Below are positions 44,381-54,460 of a stretch of DNA of 64,000 bases, one piece after another (the stretch's first letter is position 1; each line of letters begins with the position of its first letter). A program made the translations under genes and the position numbers. The DNA lies in the NCBI GenBank assembly GCA_948468385.1, contig CAOKHZ010000012.1, forward strand, positions 58,606-122,605. Direction: 5' to 3'. Below the pieces are notes generated by a model. It was not told the DNA's origin. It ran no database searches and saw nothing but the letters and a program-made list of their open reading frames with translations. The stretch is from an uncultured Faecalicatena sp. Lineage in GTDB: Bacteria > Bacillota > Clostridia > Lachnospirales > Lachnospiraceae.

Positions 44381-45934
44381 GTGGAAACAGAAACCATGAA
44401 TTGTTTTTTAAACAAAAGCAAAATTGCAGACAGAAACGTCATAATCTGGGGAGCGGGAAAACGAGGACAACAAATTTTGGTCATATTGGAACGATACAAT
44501 TTGGAAATAGAATGTTTTGTGGATTCTAATGCAGAAGCCTTTGCAGAAAAACCAGTAAATCATCGAAAGGTGAATCCCTTTACATATCTTTCCGGACAGA
44601 GTGACAAATATTTTGTTGTTGTAGCCACAGACAGATTTTATCCCGAAATCGAGGACTTTTTGTCCGAAGAGGGCTACACGGAAGTGGATGATTTTTTCTG
44701 GTACAACAGAACGGCTATTATTCCCGAATTGGCAAACGGCTATTACAAGGATGATTTTGAAAATGAAGTCAATATAGAAAGCACGTCTGGCATGGAAAGC
44801 TTGTCCATACGTATCTATGGGCAAAAAAATGATTTAAAAATTAGAAATGCATATTGTCTGGGACAAGTAAATATTCAATTGAGGAACAATGCCCGGATTT
44901 GTGTCACAGATACCTTGTTTTTCGGGGAATGCAATATCAATTCTGATAATGGGAAGGTTACCTTGTCGGATGAAATGCAATTGAAGGATACAAGGCTCAA
45001 TGCCGTATCCAATGCAATCATGACATGCAAATGCACGCGGTTAACTGATTTTTGTGCGGAGGTATTTCAAAATTCGAAGCTTCTCTGTGAAACTTCCGAT
45101 ATCAGCGGGATGATTCGCGCAACAATGAAAAGTAGGGTGGAACTGCGTTCCATCCGTATGAGCGCGGATGCCAAGGTTATCGTTGATAGGCATGCAAATT
45201 TCATTGTCTTAAACTCGCTATTTGAAAAGAAGTTTCTGCTCTGCGTGGCAGATAAATCCATATGTATGTTAAAACATGTGGTTTTTGGTAAAAAAACAAG
45301 CATCCATGTAGAAAAGAATTCAAGCGTAAGTTTTACGACGCTTTTTCTTTATGAAAATAGCCGTATAAATTGTAAAGATCATTCATTATTGGATTTTTCA
45401 GAGTGTAAATTTGGAGGGGGTTATGATGTATTATCTGGAAGTGGATCGAAAGTACAAATAAAAAAGCTAACCACTTATGGAAACGGACAAATCTCTTGTG
45501 AATATACTTGTTTCATCAAGATTGATGTAAATTGCCACTTCCATAAAGATTTTTACATGCGCGCGAATCATGAAAGCAGCATTACCATAGGAAAAAACTG
45601 TGGAATTTCAAAACATGTAACCATGTTGAGCGGGGATAGTCATCCAATCTACCATGTCGATTCTCCACAAAGATATTCTGCGAAAAATAAAATAGAAATT
45701 GGGGAAAAGGTTTGGGTAGGGGATGGCGTGGTTTTGCTTGGAAACACGGTAATTGGATTTGGCAGCATCGTGTCTCCACGTTCTGTTTTAGGTAGTAATT
45801 ATCCCAATAACTGTATGCTTATGGGTTATCCTGCAAGAATTATACGTCAGGATATTATATGGGACAGAACGGAAACGGATCCTGACAAAATTCAGGACAA
45901 GTCTTATTGGAAATATACAGTACATGAAAAATAG
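44381..45934 (+). CDS. Rossmann plus beta-helix acyltransferase-like protein
   Basis: The protein starts with a PglD-like Rossmann module (NVIIWGAGKRGQQIL then ECFVDSN, about 20-55). A long central region (about 130-430) has irregular short beta-repeats with polar turns, suggesting a solenoid. The C-terminal 90 residues are a hexapeptide left-handed beta-helix acyltransferase (DSHPIYHVDS with a probable catalytic His, IEIGEKVWVGDG, NTVIGFGSIVSPRSVLG, MGYPARIIRQ). GTG 44381 is preferred because AAGGAG lies 6 bases upstream; ATG 44354 would overlap the previous gene. It is probably an O- or N-acyltransferase for the cluster's sugar, perhaps taking acyl groups from the carrier protein. Confidence 0.72.
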   Translation: METETMNCFLNKSKIADRNVIIWGAGKRGQQILVILERYNLEIECFVDSNAEAFAEKPVNHRKVNPFTYLSGQSDKYFVVVATDRFYPEIEDFLSEEGYTEVDDFFWYNRTAIIPELANGYYKDDFENEVNIESTSGMESLSIRIYGQKNDLKIRNAYCLGQVNIQLRNNARICVTDTLFFGECNINSDNGKVTLSDEMQLKDTRLNAVSNAIMTCKCTRLTDFCAEVFQNSKLLCETSDISGMIRATMKSRVELRSIRMSADAKVIVDRHANFIVLNSLFEKKFLLCVADKSICMLKHVVFGKKTSIHVEKNSSVSFTTLFLYENSRINCKDHSLLDFSECKFGGGYDVLSGSGSKVQIKKLTTYGNGQISCEYTCFIKIDVNCHFHKDFYMRANHESSITIGKNCGISKHVTMLSGDSHPIYHVDSPQRYSAKNKIEIGEKVWVGDGVVLLGNTVIGFGSIVSPRSVLGSNYPNNCMLMGYPARIIRQDIIWDRTETDPDKIQDKSYWKYTVHEK

Positions 45935-45944
45935 AGGGAACTTC

Positions 45945-48476
45945 ATGAGATATCGAAAAAAAGATCTAATACAAATGATAGCCATACTTGAGGAAACGAA
46001 TCAGAGAACGAAAACTGCTGATACAGACATGCTGGAATTGATGAGAAATGAATTTATCGAGTGTCAGTCCATCGCAATTGATTTGGGAACCTATTTGGAA
46101 ACGTTGGACATAGATACCAGACCCATTGTAGAATTATTAGAAGATTACTGCGAGACGCTGTACCAGCAAAGCGAACATATAAATGACGCTTCCTCATGTA
46201 GGAAATTATGTAAAAAAATAAACAAGCTTTTGAATCAAGTAAAGAATGCCATAAAATATGATTTACCAGCAGGGAAAAAAGAAATTATATTCCTACCCTA
46301 CAAGGCGGCCATGTGGGACAGCCTGGAAAGCATATGGCAGGCCGCACGAAAGGATGAAAGCTGTAATGCCTATGTGATTCCCATTCCTTATTTTGACAAA
46401 AGTGCTGACGGCTCACTTGGCGCCATGCATGATGAACGGGAGGCTTATCCCGATTATGTACCTGTTATTTCTTGGAACGAATATCACATAGAGGAACATC
46501 GTCCCGATATTGCTTATGTGCATAATCCCTATGATGATTGGAATTACGTGACATCCATTCATCCGGATTTTTTTGCCACAAGGTTGAAAAAAAATGTTGG
46601 CAGACTTGTTTATATTCCCTATTTCACGGCGGCCAAGAATCGGGTGGATTCGCATTTATGCGTCTTACCTGTTACCATTTTAGCCGATAAAGTTATCGTG
46701 CAATCAGAACCGGTCAGGCAGGTTTATATTAATGAATTGAAAAAAGCTGAAAAGGAGAACCGGATAATCAAAGTTAAAAATATTGATGAGAGGATCATCG
46801 CTCTTGGAAGTCCTAAATATGACAAGGCACGCTCTTTTTCAAGTGTAAAAAACGAAAGCATTCCACCGGAATGGGTGAATTTAATTTATAAAGCAAATGG
46901 ACATCGGAAAAACGTAGTTTTTTATAATGCCAGCCTGGCAGTGCTTTTAAGGGAAAATGACAAAGTGATACTGAAAATGGAGAGAGTGTTTCGAATATTT
47001 CAGAATATTCGCGAGGATGTCGTACTTCTTTGGCGGCCTCATCCATTGTTTCTTACCACTTTACAGTCAATGCGCCCGGATTTGGAAAGCAAATATCGGA
47101 AACTGATTGAGATGTACAACAAAATGCACTGGGGGATTTTTGATGACAGTGATCAGTTTGCACGGGCGGTTCACGTCTCTGACTTTTGCTATGGGGATCC
47201 CAGCAGCGTTGTCGATGTGTTTCAAGCTACTGGTAAGGGTGTCATGATTCAGGACACCTCATCCAATGATGAAGAATTGTTTTTACAAAATAAAATGACA
47301 TTGTCCCCTCAGAAAGTCTTCTGTTGTGACGAAAATGAAAATTTATATTTTTTCTCGGAAAACATGTTGTATTGCACGGATCCAATAAGCAGAAGGACGG
47401 AGTTTCTATTTGACTTCAACAAAATTTTCGACGGCCAAAACGAAGTCAGCCAGATTTCACAAATGGCGGTCATTTCCAATAATATTTACTTTTTTGCCAG
47501 AAACAATGACATTTGCGGAGTCATCATATATGACCGATTCGAGAATTCATATCAGATAATAGATATCGATTTTGAAAAAACATGCGAAAAAAATGATGCT
47601 TCATCTGGCTTGTCGTACTGTGTTGTGTTTGAGAATCAGCTTTGTTTTGTTCCATCCCACTCCGGGAAATCATTGGTCAAAATTCTTTTGGCTGACCATA
47701 CAGTACGGTACATGGAAGGATGGGATATGGCGTTGGAATCGAAGGCGGGAAAAGAAAGAGCCACAAAAAATTTGTATAAATACGGGCCGCCGATTTTAAA
47801 GGATGACAAAATCATCATGCCAGTCGCCTTTCAAGCTTTTTTTGTGGAATATTCGTTTTCGAATGACCAGATATTTGTTATCACACTAAAAAATATGCCT
47901 CATGGCATCAGTACGATATACGGTGGCAAAATGGGGCTTTGGCTGGCATCATGCGATGGAACCGTGCTTATGCGGCAAACCACCCAAAAGCTTGAAATAA
48001 TATGTTTGGAGAAAATGCGTTCAAAACTGCCGAAAAACGTTCCTTATTCATGCAATGCATTTTGTTTCTGTATGAATGGGTATATATGGGTATTACATCG
48101 ATATTCGGATGAAATTGCCAAGATTGATATTGATAATTATTCCGTCGCGTATATTCCCACGAGCATTCGTGAATATCCGTATGGCAAAAGAAAGGAATTG
48201 CATTTTTTCATGGCATTGCAACATCATGATGACATATTTGCTTTTCACGGCAAAGGAAATGTAATGCTAAGGCTAAATACGATAACCGAAAGGATAGAAT
48301 ACTTTCCACTGGATGTTCCAATGAAACCGGCCAGCGATGAATGGATTCAATTTATTAAAGCTAATTATACGGACATAAGACTATTTCAGGATAAAAAAGA
48401 ATTAATCCAAGATGAAAGATATGGGACAATTGGTGAAAAAATACACAAATATATTATAGAAAGCGAGGAGGTTTAA
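45945..48476 (+). CDS. CDP-glycerol glycerophosphotransferase-like protein with a C-terminal propeller-like region
   Basis: Residues about 100-440 resemble the teichoic-acid polymerase family: KEIIFLPYKAAMWDSLESIW, YDDWNYVTSIHP, the VVFYNASLAVLL strand, LLWRPHPLF with the conserved His and SDFCYGDPSSVVDVF. These enzymes move a phospho-polyol from a CDP donor. The C-terminal 400 residues are new to me: repeating four-strand blades (for example ENLYFFSENMLYCTD, NIYFFARNNDICGVIIYD) suggest a beta-propeller. The start at 45945 follows GAGGG. With the upstream cytidylyltransferase this suggests phosphodiester decoration of a glycan. Confidence 0.75.
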   Translation: MRYRKKDLIQMIAILEETNQRTKTADTDMLELMRNEFIECQSIAIDLGTYLETLDIDTRPIVELLEDYCETLYQQSEHINDASSCRKLCKKINKLLNQVKNAIKYDLPAGKKEIIFLPYKAAMWDSLESIWQAARKDESCNAYVIPIPYFDKSADGSLGAMHDEREAYPDYVPVISWNEYHIEEHRPDIAYVHNPYDDWNYVTSIHPDFFATRLKKNVGRLVYIPYFTAAKNRVDSHLCVLPVTILADKVIVQSEPVRQVYINELKKAEKENRIIKVKNIDERIIALGSPKYDKARSFSSVKNESIPPEWVNLIYKANGHRKNVVFYNASLAVLLRENDKVILKMERVFRIFQNIREDVVLLWRPHPLFLTTLQSMRPDLESKYRKLIEMYNKMHWGIFDDSDQFARAVHVSDFCYGDPSSVVDVFQATGKGVMIQDTSSNDEELFLQNKMTLSPQKVFCCDENENLYFFSENMLYCTDPISRRTEFLFDFNKIFDGQNEVSQISQMAVISNNIYFFARNNDICGVIIYDRFENSYQIIDIDFEKTCEKNDASSGLSYCVVFENQLCFVPSHSGKSLVKILLADHTVRYMEGWDMALESKAGKERATKNLYKYGPPILKDDKIIMPVAFQAFFVEYSFSNDQIFVITLKNMPHGISTIYGGKMGLWLASCDGTVLMRQTTQKLEIICLEKMRSKLPKNVPYSCNAFCFCMNGYIWVLHRYSDEIAKIDIDNYSVAYIPTSIREYPYGKRKELHFFMALQHHDDIFAFHGKGNVMLRLNTITERIEYFPLDVPMKPASDEWIQFIKANYTDIRLFQDKKELIQDERYGTIGEKIHKYIIESEEV

Positions 48477-48478
48477 TC

Positions 48479-49513
48479 ATGAAGTTTGCAATTCTTGACA
48501 GTTTTTGTGATGCGGATATTGAGAAACAGATTTTGGGTAAAAATGAACTGATTTGTTATGAGGCGAGAGACGAGAAAGAACTCCCGGATGAAATAGAGGA
48601 GCTTGACGGATGCCTGGTCTGGCATTACGTACATGTTTCGGAACATACGTTGAACAAACTAAAGAACTGTAAGGCAATTGTCCGAATTGGTGTTGGGTAT
48701 GACTCAGTTGACATTGAGGCGGCAGGAAAACGGGGCATTGCCGTGTGCAATGTTCCAGATTATGGAACGAACGATGTCGCCGACCACTGTTTTGCCCTTT
48801 TACTGGCGGCCTGCCGCTCTCTTCCCGCATATAACAAGGCTTTACATGAAAATGTATGTCAAAATTGGAAACCTGAAATCGGAGGTGAAATTCATCGTCT
48901 GACAAATGCGACAATCGGAATCATCGGATTGGGACGGATCGGTCACGCGGTTGCGGTACGTGCAAAAGCCTTTGGAATGAATGTATGCTATTATGACCCT
49001 TATTTGCCGGACGGATATGACAAATCTTATCAGATAAAACGAGTAGATACTCTTGAAGAGCTTTTTGTGTCTTGTGATTATATTACGATTCATACGCCCT
49101 TAACGCCGGAGACGAAAGGAATGATCGGACAATCCCTTTTTTGTTGCTCGGAAAAACCGTTTACATTAATTAATACGGCACGTGGGGGAATCGTGGTGCT
49201 CGACGATGTTTATGAGGCACTTTTAAATGGCACGATGAAATTTTTTGCCGCCGATGTGTTAGAAATCGAACCGCCGAGTGACAACCATAAGTTAATAAAG
49301 GCACTGCAGGAAAAAGAGGCGGTAATATGTGATAAAGTTATACTGACACCGCATGCGGCATTTTATGCACAAGAATCCCAAGAAGAAATGCGAAAAAAAG
49401 CCGCGCAGACACTGGCGGATTTAGCATCAGGAAAACCTTTAAAAAATTGTGTCAACATGGAGTATTTGGTAAATCCCCGAACCTGGCAATTGAAACCTGG
49501 AAAGAGAGGATAA
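48479..49513 (+). CDS. D-2-hydroxyacid dehydrogenase (phosphoglycerate dehydrogenase/CtBP-like)
   Basis: This is an NAD-dependent oxidoreductase interconverting a D-2-hydroxyacid and its keto acid. The NAD-binding GLGRIG starts at residue 150. Catalytic residues are visible: Arg235 in NTARGG, a Glu in EIEPP near 264 and His292 in LTPHAA. The 344-aa size fits single-domain-pair family members such as CtBP and PdxB. GAGGAGG precedes it, 2 bases after the previous gene. Placed two genes before a GAPDH-like dehydrogenase, it may help make a sugar-acid or amino-acid precursor. The substrate is unknown. Confidence 0.88.
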   Translation: MKFAILDSFCDADIEKQILGKNELICYEARDEKELPDEIEELDGCLVWHYVHVSEHTLNKLKNCKAIVRIGVGYDSVDIEAAGKRGIAVCNVPDYGTNDVADHCFALLLAACRSLPAYNKALHENVCQNWKPEIGGEIHRLTNATIGIIGLGRIGHAVAVRAKAFGMNVCYYDPYLPDGYDKSYQIKRVDTLEELFVSCDYITIHTPLTPETKGMIGQSLFCCSEKPFTLINTARGGIVVLDDVYEALLNGTMKFFAADVLEIEPPSDNHKLIKALQEKEAVICDKVILTPHAAFYAQESQEEMRKKAAQTLADLASGKPLKNCVNMEYLVNPRTWQLKPGKRG

Positions 49514-49517
49514 CTGG

Positions 49518-51539
49518 GTGAATATTAGAAAAGATGCAATTTTTATAAATAATACGAATTTTCAACTATTAATGGCTCTTTTGCTTTCTCAAATATTGGA
49601 GCTTTGTAAAGAAAATACGATATTGTACATCGGAATGCCGCCGACCAGCAATCAGATGAACATGGAAGAGGTTCAAAAGTATTTTACTTTTAAAGAAACG
49701 ATTGAAGAGGATGAGTATGATAGGGTATATGTTTTTTCATATGCCTATCCTCCACATGAAACTTTTCAAAAATTAAAATGCAAGAAAAAAATATTAGTTT
49801 ATGAAGGATTAACAACTTATTATACTGAGCACTGGCTTGCACAAGCGGGATGGAATATCGAGGAATTTGACGAGGTTCTCGTGCCGATGCCCGAACTGGT
49901 GGAAAACCCATTAGCTAGCAAATATGTAGTATTGGATTGTGTATCGTGGTTTGCAGAGGCAAAACATTTGAAAATGTTCGTGAATTCAGCAAACAAAATT
50001 TGGAATTATAATCCGAAATTGTCAATACTTGAAAAATCCCACGATATTGTCTTTTTCGACAGAGATTTTGAACGATTCTGTCCAAAAATATTTCAACATA
50101 CAGCTCATAGACTTATAACGTTATTTTGCGCGTATGCTTTTGAAAACGATCTATTAGTAAAGCTACACCCTTATGAATCCATGAATTATTATTTTGATGA
50201 CATGGGTTTTGACGCAATCAGTGACAAAATGCCAAACGAATTGATATATGCTAATATGCTACTGGAAAACCAAATACAAAATAAGGACTGTATTTATCTT
50301 ATGTATAACTCGGCGGCGGCAATTAACCGTTACGCACTTTTTGGGAATAAAAACTTTTCCATCATCTGTCTCGGCGATTTGCTAAATCGATATGGTGTTG
50401 GCGTGGAAAACACTCTTGTATCGTTTGTGCACACAAAAAAAATATTGTCAAGCTTACAGCAATCAACGGGTATTCCCGTATATTTTCCCGAGAATCTTGC
50501 CGATGTGTTTACTCTTGCCCGGCAGAAAGGAAATTTGTTTTCTATAAAGCATGAATCTCATTACGTTAACAAGGATTCATGGAACTGCGCAGAAAAGGCT
50601 TTGGAGGATCAAAGTACCAGCATGCTCCTGAGGGTAAGAAGCCTCCTGCTACAAATAGACTGCGCACTAATTTCTTTAAGAAAGGATACTGGATGCTATC
50701 GTTTTAATGAAGACAATTATTGTACATGGATGTTGCGGAAAATATTACAAATCGCACTTCCTGGTTTCGTTGAGACCAAAGAAGGAAATTGTGATATTGT
50801 AATTGATTGTAATGGAAGTTTAATTGACTATTCATCGAATGCCATTGACTATGGACGCTTTTTCATCGTAGAAGGTTTTCGCTTGGCAGACGAGTATTTG
50901 AAACCGATTGTAGACAAGCTGGATGACTACGAATTGTTTTGTTTTGACATATTTGACACTCTTATATTTCGGAGATGTAAACGCCCGGTCGACGTGTTTC
51001 CAAAAGTTTGGGACAAGGCCTTGAAAGCGTTTCCAGCTCAAACGCTCACGTCCGAAGAATATTTAAACTTGCGCAGGGATGCAGAATTGGAGATGGGTAG
51101 AAAAAACGCTCCACGACACGGCTTCGACCTTATTTTTGATGAAATGGACTTTGAACCGGAGTTGATTCATTTTCTCAAAGTGACAGAAATAGAAACGGAA
51201 CGAGAGATGGTTTATCGAAATTTTTCCGTATATTCATTTATTTGTTACTTGAAACGTCTCGGGAAAAAAATCGTTTTAGTTTCAGATATGTATCATTCCC
51301 GAAAAGTAATAGAGGAATTACTAGTAAATGCGGGGATTGACTTAGCCCTATTCTCGGATATATTTGTCTCTTCGGAATACAGTTGCCGAAAAAGAACCGG
51401 AAAATTATTTGAAAAGGTGCTTGAGCGTTACTCGGAAATCGATAAAAGCCGCATTGTTCATACTGGGGACAATGTACGCGGTGATTTTAACGGAGCCCAT
51501 ATTGCGGGAATAGATGCCGTTCTATATGGGGACAAATAA
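49518..51539 (+). CDS. Bifunctional-looking protein: transferase-like N-region plus HAD phosphatase
   Basis: The N-terminal 460 residues (IFINNTNFQLLMALLLSQ, KKILVYEGLTTYYTEHW, VKLHPYE, YLMYNSAAAINRYALFGN) resemble polysialyltransferase/capsule-type glycosyltransferases, with the KxHPxE pattern seen in that group. The C-terminal 200 residues are a full HAD hydrolase: DIFDT with nucleophile Asp477 and Asp480, VLVSDMY, a Lys in RKRTGK and HTGDNVRGD. A paralogous N-region occurs in the gene at 56497. The start is GTG 49518 behind GAGAGG. It probably both transfers and dephosphorylates within glycan assembly; substrates are unknown. Confidence 0.7.
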   Translation: MNIRKDAIFINNTNFQLLMALLLSQILELCKENTILYIGMPPTSNQMNMEEVQKYFTFKETIEEDEYDRVYVFSYAYPPHETFQKLKCKKKILVYEGLTTYYTEHWLAQAGWNIEEFDEVLVPMPELVENPLASKYVVLDCVSWFAEAKHLKMFVNSANKIWNYNPKLSILEKSHDIVFFDRDFERFCPKIFQHTAHRLITLFCAYAFENDLLVKLHPYESMNYYFDDMGFDAISDKMPNELIYANMLLENQIQNKDCIYLMYNSAAAINRYALFGNKNFSIICLGDLLNRYGVGVENTLVSFVHTKKILSSLQQSTGIPVYFPENLADVFTLARQKGNLFSIKHESHYVNKDSWNCAEKALEDQSTSMLLRVRSLLLQIDCALISLRKDTGCYRFNEDNYCTWMLRKILQIALPGFVETKEGNCDIVIDCNGSLIDYSSNAIDYGRFFIVEGFRLADEYLKPIVDKLDDYELFCFDIFDTLIFRRCKRPVDVFPKVWDKALKAFPAQTLTSEEYLNLRRDAELEMGRKNAPRHGFDLIFDEMDFEPELIHFLKVTEIETEREMVYRNFSVYSFICYLKRLGKKIVLVSDMYHSRKVIEELLVNAGIDLALFSDIFVSSEYSCRKRTGKLFEKVLERYSEIDKSRIVHTGDNVRGDFNGAHIAGIDAVLYGDK

Positions 51540-51558
51540 AGAAGTGAGGAAGGAAACA

Positions 51559-52608
51559 ATGAAAATAGGAATTAATGGGTTTGGCAGGATTGGTCGATGC
51601 GTTTATCGTGTCAATATGAAGAATAACTACTATTTTGATATTCCAATCATAAATGATATTAATCCAGATAGTACAAATGTAGCTTATCAACTCAATTACG
51701 ACACGACATACGGAAACTTGCAGGATTCTTTTCATGCGGAACAAAATTTGCTTTCCAATTCTCACACTTCCTTCCTTGTCACAAACCATCATCATATTGA
51801 CGAGGTAGATTGGAATCGACACGGTGTGGAAATCGTGGTGGATGCCAGTGGAAAAAAGGAAAATCTACTAAGAGCCAAAAGCGTCATTGAAAAAAATGCT
51901 TCCGTAAAAAAAGTAATTGTGACACATTCTCCTGATGAAGTCGATTTCACAATGGTTATCGGGGCGAACGAAGACAAGCTGAAAATAGAGTATGACGTTA
52001 TTTCATCAAGCATTTGTGATGCGACCGCCCTAGCACCGGTACTAAAGCTTTTATATGAGAATTTTGATGTGTACGGAGGCGCGATTACGACGGTACATCC
52101 ATTGTTAAGCTATCAGAACGTGCTCGATGGTGCGTCCGTTTCGTGGTTTGATCCATCGCAAACATACACACATTATGCGTTGGGAAGATCCGTATTTGAT
52201 AATATTATACCGAAACCGACAACCGCCATTGAAGCCGCCTGCAAAATTTTGGACATAGACGCGTCAAGTATTGCGCAGTTTTCTTATCGGACACCTAATA
52301 CTATTGTTGCCAGTGCGGATATTACGCTTTTTTTGGAGAGTGCCATTATGAAGGAAACGGTTGAGCGTCTTTTTTCCGAGTACATGGAAAGGCAAACACA
52401 TAAAATAATAAAACTGAATTATGACCCCCTCGTCTCCCTTGATTTCAAGGGCTGCGAATATTCGGCCATCGTAGATGCCCGATGGATTCAGGTTGCAAGA
52501 GGAAAAATTCTAAAAATGATATTATGGTATGACAATGAGTGGGGCTACTCTTCCCGTGTGTTTGACCAACTTAAAATTATAAGCGGCACCCTTGAGAGGA
52601 GGGGGTAG
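51559..52608 (+). CDS. GAPDH-family phosphorylating-type dehydrogenase, diverged
   Basis: The 349-aa protein keeps the GAPDH fold: IGINGFGRIGR at the N-terminus, VDASGKK, catalytic Cys153 in SSSICDATALAP and His180 in TTVHPLL, 27 residues apart as in GAPDH, and the C-terminal WYDNEWGYSSRV. It departs from glycolytic GAPDH around the active site, where the strictly conserved SxASCTTNCLAP context is changed, and in the first strand. It therefore probably oxidises another phosphorylated aldehyde (as erythrose-4-phosphate dehydrogenase does), consistent with its place in a sugar-modification cluster. AAGGAAAC precedes ATG 51559. Confidence 0.8.
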   Translation: MKIGINGFGRIGRCVYRVNMKNNYYFDIPIINDINPDSTNVAYQLNYDTTYGNLQDSFHAEQNLLSNSHTSFLVTNHHHIDEVDWNRHGVEIVVDASGKKENLLRAKSVIEKNASVKKVIVTHSPDEVDFTMVIGANEDKLKIEYDVISSSICDATALAPVLKLLYENFDVYGGAITTVHPLLSYQNVLDGASVSWFDPSQTYTHYALGRSVFDNIIPKPTTAIEAACKILDIDASSIAQFSYRTPNTIVASADITLFLESAIMKETVERLFSEYMERQTHKIIKLNYDPLVSLDFKGCEYSAIVDARWIQVARGKILKMILWYDNEWGYSSRVFDQLKIISGTLERRG

Positions 52609-52610
52609 TT

Positions 52611-54443
52611 ATGTGCGGAATATGCGGCATGATTGGACTACGACAAGATTTTGATACCTATGAACATGCATTATCCGTCATCACGAGGATGTCGGACTCA
52701 TTACAACACCGTGGTCCTGACGGTTCAGGACACTGGATTGACATGCGTCAAAAAATCGTCATGGGACATAGGCGGCTATCAATCCATGATTTGTCCCAAA
52801 ACGGAAAACAACCCATGATTTCCCAATCCCAAAGGTATGTCATTTCGTTTAACGGGGAAATCTACAATTTTTCGGAAATGCGAACGGATGTGGAATTGAA
52901 AGGGATAAAACTTAAATCCACCTGTGATACGGAGGTGTTGTTAGAAAGCATTGACTGTTATGGCTTTTATCAAGCGATACAAAAGGCAATCGGAATGTTC
53001 GGGGTCGTGGTATATGATAGGGAGGCACGGAAACTGTATCTGGCAAGGGATCGGTTTGGTGAAAAATCCGTCTACTATGGATGGCATCGGGGACGTTTCT
53101 TATTTGGTTCGGAATTAAAGGCTTTTAAGGCACTAGACTTTTTCCAACCCGAAATTGACATGGATTCGATATACCTTTATTTAAAATACAAATATGTGAA
53201 GGCACCGTGGAGCATTTATAAAGAAATCTACAAGCTTTTACCCGGGCAAATCGTCACGCTGGATTTGACAACCAACGCTATTTCTAAGCAAACCTATTAT
53301 AACCTAGAAGACGTGGCACGTGAGGGTGAAAAAAACATCACGAACTTGTCGCCTGAAGAATGCGTTGGAGAGTTAGAGCGGATTCTTACGAACGTTATAT
53401 CGCGTCAACTGAAGGCGGACGTTCCCGTTGGATTGTTTCTTTCAAGCGGGATTGATTCATCCCTGACATCGGCAATTGCCCAGAAGGTATCGAACGGAAA
53501 ACTAAAAACCTATTCCATAGGTTCCTATGATGAGAAATTGAACGAGGCGGAAACGGCCAAGGAATACGCCCATATTCTGGGAACCGACCATCATGAATAT
53601 TACCTGAATGACAAGGAATGCATGGAGATTTTATTTAAAATTCCCCGAATTTATGATGAGCCATTTGCCCAGGCAAGTGCCATTCCCACTTACATTGTGT
53701 CTAAAATGGCAAGACGGGATGTGACAGTCGTCATTTCCGGCGACGGGGGGGATGAAATGTTTGCCGGATACAAAAGAGATGTTCAATGTCCTGCCATGTA
53801 TAAATATCTAACTTGCGCAAAACCGAAGGAAGGGAAACGGTTCTCGGATTTATATGACTACTTGCAGTATGCGATGTTCCGTGTAGGGGGATTTCATGAT
53901 AATATCGTCAGTTTTTCTCCATCGGACGAACGCCATTTCCGCAGGTTTGGTTCCAGGAAGCTGCTAAATGACCTTAATAAGGCATTACACTTTGAAGCGG
54001 TTACCTTTATGGAGAGCGAAACGCTTGTCAAGGTGGATCGGGCAAGCATGGCCAACAGCTTGGAAGTCAGGGAACCCTTCCTGGATCCGGAAATCGTGGA
54101 ATTCGCATTTACCCTTCCAGAAGAGTATAAGTATAATAGCGGTAGCCAAAAATGGCTACTCAAAGAACTTTTAGCCCATTACCTTCCACGTACTTTGTTT
54201 GACATTCCCAAACGCGGGTTCCATATTCCCGTAAACCGATACCTTCTAAGCGAGTCATTCAAGGATCTGCGGGACTGGGCGTTCAACGAAAAAACATTAT
54301 CCTTAAGCGGGATGTTCGACGTTTCTTTTACAAAAGCGCGCATTCAACAGAATCTGGCTTTGGGAGAAAAACTGCCAGTGGAAAATATTTCTTACAGCAT
54401 TTTGATGCTGCAGCTTTGGTTAAAGGAAAATAAGTTTATTTGA
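52611..54443 (+). CDS. asnB: Asparagine synthetase-type glutamine amidotransferase
   Basis: The enzyme uses glutamine and ATP to amidate a carboxyl group. The Ntn-type glutaminase domain starts with the catalytic Cys2 (MCGICGM) and has LQHRGPDGSGHW and SFNGEIYNF. The synthetase domain has the PP-loop LSSGIDSSL (about 277-285), YDEPFAQASAIPTY and SGDGGDEMFAGY. 610 aa is standard for AsnB. Such enzymes in surface polysaccharide loci often amidate sugar acids rather than aspartate. It starts 2 bases after the GAPDH-like gene, with GAGAGGAGGGGG upstream. Confidence 0.88.
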   Translation: MCGICGMIGLRQDFDTYEHALSVITRMSDSLQHRGPDGSGHWIDMRQKIVMGHRRLSIHDLSQNGKQPMISQSQRYVISFNGEIYNFSEMRTDVELKGIKLKSTCDTEVLLESIDCYGFYQAIQKAIGMFGVVVYDREARKLYLARDRFGEKSVYYGWHRGRFLFGSELKAFKALDFFQPEIDMDSIYLYLKYKYVKAPWSIYKEIYKLLPGQIVTLDLTTNAISKQTYYNLEDVAREGEKNITNLSPEECVGELERILTNVISRQLKADVPVGLFLSSGIDSSLTSAIAQKVSNGKLKTYSIGSYDEKLNEAETAKEYAHILGTDHHEYYLNDKECMEILFKIPRIYDEPFAQASAIPTYIVSKMARRDVTVVISGDGGDEMFAGYKRDVQCPAMYKYLTCAKPKEGKRFSDLYDYLQYAMFRVGGFHDNIVSFSPSDERHFRRFGSRKLLNDLNKALHFEAVTFMESETLVKVDRASMANSLEVREPFLDPEIVEFAFTLPEEYKYNSGSQKWLLKELLAHYLPRTLFDIPKRGFHIPVNRYLLSESFKDLRDWAFNEKTLSLSGMFDVSFTKARIQQNLALGEKLPVENISYSILMLQLWLKENKFI

Positions 54444-54460
54444 TTTTGAGGAGGTTTCAT

